A stretch of DNA of 64,000 nucleotides from Lolium rigidum (taxonomy: Eukaryota > Streptophyta > Magnoliopsida > Poales > Poaceae). How positions within the stretch are numbered: the first letter of the stretch is position 1; every line of letters begins with the position of its first letter. The stretch spans positions 276,354,330 through 276,418,329 of the forward strand of contig NC_061510.1 in the NCBI RefSeq assembly GCF_022539505.1. The letters are read 5' to 3'. The position numbers were made by a program, and so were the translations under genes. The notes beneath the pieces were generated by a model. The model was given only the letters and a program-made list of their open reading frames with translations. It did no database searches and had not been told where the DNA came from. Of this stretch, positions 60,328 to 64,000 are shown in pieces.

Positions 60328-61929
60328 TGATGACACGTAAAGCACACGCCCGTTGGGAACCCCAAGTGGAAGGTGTGATGCGTACAGCAGCAAGTTTCCC
60401 TCAGTAAGAAACCAAGGTTTATCGAACCAGTAGGAGTCAAGAAGCATGTTGAAGGTTGATGGTGGCGGAGTGTAGTGCGGCGCAACAATAGGGATTCCGG
60501 CGCCAACGTGGAACCTGCACAACACAATCAAAGTACTTTTCCCCAACGTGACAGTGAGGTTGTGAATCTCACTGGCTTGCCGCAAACAAAGGATTAAACG
60601 TATTCTGTGGAAGATGATGATTGTTTGCGAAGAACATTAAAGAACAATTGCAGTAGATTGTATTTCAGATGTAAAAAATAGGACCGGGATCCACAGTTCA
60701 CTAGTGGTGTCTCTCCCATAAGATAAGCAGATGTTGGGTGAACAAATTACAGTTGGGCAATTGACAAATAAAGAAGGCATAACAATGCACATACATATAT
60801 CATGATGAGTACTATGAGATTTAATCGGGGCATTACGACAAAGTACATAGACCGCTATCCAAGCATGCATCTATGCCTAAAAAGTCCACTTTCGAGGTTA
60901 TCATCCGAACCCCTTCCGGTATTAAGTTGTAAACCACGGACAATTGCATTAAGTATGGTGCGTAATGTAATCAACACAAATATCCTTAGACAAAGCATCG
61001 ATGTTTTATCCCTAGTGGCAACGAGCACATCCACAACCTTAGAACTTTCCGTCACTCGTCCCAGCATTTAATGGAGGCATGAACCCACTATCGAGCATAA
61101 ATACTCCCTCTTGGAGTCACAAGTATCAACTTGGCCAGAGCCTCTACTAGCAACGGAGAGCATGCAAGAACATAAATAACATATATGATAGATTGATAAT
61201 CAACTTGACATAGTATTCAATATTCATCGGATCCCAACAAACACAACATGAAGGATTACAAATAGATGATCTTGATCATGATAGGCAGCTCACAAGATCT
61301 AACGTGATAGCACAATGAGGAGAAGACAACCATCTAGCTATCGCTATGGACCCATAGTCCAGGGGTGGACTACTCACACATCGATCCGGAGGCGATCATG
61401 GCGATGAAGAGACCTCCGGGAGATGATTCCCCTCTCCGGCAGGGTGCCGGAGGCGATCTCCTGAATCCCCCGAGATGGGATTGGCAGCGGCGGCGTCTCT
61501 GGAAGGTTTTCCGTATCGTGGCTCTTGGTACTGGGGGTTTCGCGACGAAGACTTTAAGTAGGCGGAAGGGCAGGTCAAGGGACATCACGAGGGGCCCACA
61601 CAGTAGGCCGGTGCGGCCAGGGCTTGGGCCGCGCCGCCCTGTTGTGTGGCCACCTCGTGGCCCCACTTCGTTTCCTCTTCGGACTTCTGGAAGCTTCGTG
61701 TAAAAATAGGACCCTAGGCGTTGATTTCGTCCAATTCCGAGAAAATTTCCTTACTAGGATTTCTGAAACCAAAAACAGCAGAAAACATCAACTGGCTCTT
61801 CGGCATCTCGTCAATAGGTTAGTGCCGGAAAATGCATAATAATGACATATAATGTGTATAAAACATGTGAGTATCATCATAAAATTAGCATGGAACATAA
61901 GAAAATATAGATACGTTTGAGACGTATCA
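60328..61929 (-). repeat. Element E 5' LTR (1602 bp)
   Basis: TGATGACACG ... GACGTATCA on the + strand; diverged from the B and F LTRs but collinear with them. The next bases, GTGTC, should be the target-site duplication; the left copy is not available. Confidence 0.9.
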
Positions 61930-64000
61930 GTGTCCTTGCTGAGGAGGGCATCCTTGGTATGTTTTCTTGTCCCGGCGCGCATGCTCAAAATGGCGTCGCC
62001 GAGCGTAAGCATCGTCATCTTCTTGAGACCACCCGTGCTATGATGATTGCCTCTTCTCTTCCGCCACATTTCTGGGCTGAGGCTATCGCTACGTCGGCCC
62101 ACCTCATTAACATTCAGCCTTCCGCTGCTCTACAGGGTGGCATTCCTCTCGAGCATCTCTCTGGTGTTTCTCCAGACTACTCGACTCTCCGTTCATATGG
62201 TTGCGTTTGCTATGTCCTTCTGCCTCCTCGCGAACGCACCAAACTGACTGCTCAGTCTGTTGAGTGTGTTTTTCTCGGATACAGTGATGAGCATAAGGGC
62301 TATCGCAGTTGGGACCCCGTTGGTCGTCGGATGCGCATCTCTCGTGACGTCACATTTGATGAGACGCGTCCCATCTATCCTCGCCCCACCTCGGGTACTT
62401 ACCCGGTGGATGATATCTCTTTTCTTCTTTTTCCGGATGCACCCCTGCTGTCCCTCCTCCCCTCCCTCCTACTTCTGATGCGCCCCCTTCGGCGCCATCC
62501 TCTCGTTCGTCTAGTCCACCTAGTACTCCTCGTTCTCCGGCTTCGGCTCCTTCGGATGCTGTCCCTTCTTCCTCTTCTTCTGATGACTTGTCTTCTGCAG
62601 ATGAGCTTCCCCCTTCCCGGCCTGTTCGTCAGCGTCGTGCTCCAGTTCGTTACTCTCCTAGTCAGTATGGTCTCTCTGTTGTTTCCGAGCCGACTTCTTA
62701 TCGGGATGCCGAGCGTCATCCTGAATGGCAGCTTGCCATGGCTGAGGAGATCCCTGCGCTTGAGCGCACTGGCACTTGGGATCTTGTTTCTCCCCTTCCG
62801 GTGTTCGTCCCATCACGTGTAAGTGGGTCTATAAAATTAAGACTCGCTCCGATGGATCTCTTGAGCGCTATAAAGCGCGTCTTGTGGCTCGTGGTTTTCA
62901 GCGGGAGCACGGCCGTGACTATGATGATACTTTTGCCCCCGTGGCTCATATGACTACCGTGCGTACCCTTCTTGCTCGTTGCTTCGTTCGCCGCTGGTCC
63001 GTCTCACAACTTGATGTTCAGAATGCTTTTCTTAATGGCGAGTTGAGTGAGGAGGTTTACATGCAGCCTCCTCCCGGGTATTCTGTTCCCGATGGGATGG
63101 TTTGTCGTCTTCGACGTTCTCTCTATGGTCTCAAACAGGCCCCTCGTGCTCGGTTTGAGCGCTTCGCTTCTGTCGTGACTCGCTGCTGGTTTCTCTCCTA
63201 GTCTTCATGATCCAGCACTTTTCGTTCACACTTCTCCTCGTGGACGTACTCTTCTTCTTCTCTATGTTGATGATATGATCATTACTGGTGATGATCCTGA
63301 GTATATTGCCTTCGTCAAGGCTCGTCTTCGTGATTAGTTTCTTATGACTGATCTTGGTCCTCTTCGATATTTTCTTGGCATTGAGGTTTCCTCCACTTCT
63401 GATGGTTTTTCTATCTCTCAGGAAAAGTACATCCAGGATCTTCTTGCTCGTGCTGCTCTTGGGGATGAGCACACAGTCGATACTCCTATGGAGCTTAATG
63501 TTAAGCTTCGTCCTACTGATGGTGATCCTCTTCCTGATCCCACCCGTTATCGCCATCTTGTTGGGAGTCTTGTTTATCTTGTTGTCACTTGTCCTGATAT
63601 TTCTTATCATGTTCATATTCTGAGTCAGTTTGTCTCAGCTCCTACCACTGTTCACTATAGTCATCTCCTCCGTGTTCTTCGTTATCTTCGTGGCACGATC
63701 ACTCGTCGCCTTTTCTTTCCCCGTTCTAGCTCTCTCCAGCTCCGGTGCTATTCGGATGCTACATGGGCGAGTGATCCTACGGATCGTCGTTCGCTTTCGC
63801 TTACTGTGTGTTTCTTGGTGGTTCGCTTGTTGCTTGGAAGACGAAGAAACAGGTCGCAGTTTCCCGTTCGAGTGTTGAGGCTGAGTTGCGGGCTATGGCT
63901 TTGTTGATTGCTGAGGTGACTTGGTTACGGTGGTTGGTTGCAGATTTTGGGATCTCTGTTACGACACCCACTCCACTTTTGTCTGACAGTACATGTGCTA
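61930..64000 (+). pseudogene. pol: Ty1-copia polyprotein fragment (integrase, RT, RNase H), broken; runs off the window
   Basis: The first frame gives the end of the integrase core and the region after it (CPGAHAQNGVAERKHRHLLE, PPHFWAEA, ECVFLGYSDEHKGYR). A Pro/Ser-rich linker leads to the reverse transcriptase: WVYKIKTRSDGSLERYKAR, LDVQNAFLNGELSEEVYMQP, YGLKQAPRA and the catalytic YVDD (63263-63274). The RNase H part begins near 63740 (CYSDATWASDPTDRRSLS). Frame changes lie near 62440, 62805, 63165 and 63800. The one at 63165 has CTCG where CTG is expected. An in-frame TAG at 63335-63337 fits CAG to TAG. The N-terminal part was separated by element E and is not in the window. No LTR is visible. 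Confidence 0.88.

Larger units (their letters stand above)
31437..61929 (-). mobile_element. Element E: LTR retrotransposon with condensed gag ORF, split by elements C and G
   Basis: A relative of B in reverse orientation. The pieces are part of the 3' LTR (31437-31708), an interior piece (31709-31997), element G, the rest of the interior (56993-60327) and a full 5' LTR (60328-61929). The interior rejoins across G with the duplication ATATA. The outer part of the 3' LTR lies beyond element C and is missing. Divergence from B is greater than between the copies of B, so E is older. It inserted into a copia element at 61930. Confidence 0.85.

Overview
This 64-kb window is plant nuclear repeat DNA made entirely of nested transposable elements. 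No host gene, rRNA or tRNA gene was recognised. The retroelement families, the tRNA-Asp-type and tRNA-iMet-type primer sites, the CACTA (TNP2) relic and a Helitron ending in CTAG all point to a grass. The style is that of a large-genome Pooideae species (Triticeae or Poeae); this is inference from remembered element families, not a database match.

Layout, left to right. (1) 1-940: relic of a CACTA TNP2 transposase. (2) 941-5806: gypsy-type element A (+), with 5' LTR, primer site, broken gag-protease and a 3' non-coding part; its 3' end was cut off by element B. (3) 5807-14268: element B (-), with two ~1.6-kb LTRs around a small condensed gag/protease ORF, followed by a second copy of its 3' internal region that runs into a 100-N gap (14269-14368). 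(4) 14369-15183: two LTR fragments of other families. (5) 15184-31436: element C (+), a gag-protease element whose 3' LTR is split by a 2.58-kb Helitron (21705-24282) and by complete element D (24410-31283, TSD CGCAC). D carries an unfamiliar ORF with a hydrophobic segment. (6) 31437-61929: element E (-), a relative of B. Its internal region was split by element G (31998-56987, TSD ATATA), a LARD-like element with ~6.3-kb LTRs and a 2.9-kb non-coding core. G's first LTR holds complete element F (32965-41021, -, TSD ATCAT); its second LTR holds a 5'-truncated L1-type LINE (50152-51452). (7) 61930-64000: Ty1-copia integrase, RT and RNase H relic, the substrate into which E inserted.

A to F share one architecture. 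The LTR begins TGATACG, the primer site matches tRNA-Asp, and there is no reverse transcriptase or integrase. B to F also share a long 3' non-coding region ending in AAGCTTGGGGATGC next to the 3' LTR. What differs is the ORF: gag-protease (A, C, F), a condensed gag remnant (B, E), or the D ORF. They therefore look like non-autonomous elements mobilised in trans. The most interesting signals are duplicated or fossil primer-binding sites suggesting that LTR boundaries have moved, conserved RNA-like folds after the ORFs, hairpinned copies of the polypurine tract, and a systematic excess of copy-to-copy indels at CAG/CTG sites. That last pattern looks like base-calling error at methylated CHG sites and may explain many of the frameshifts.
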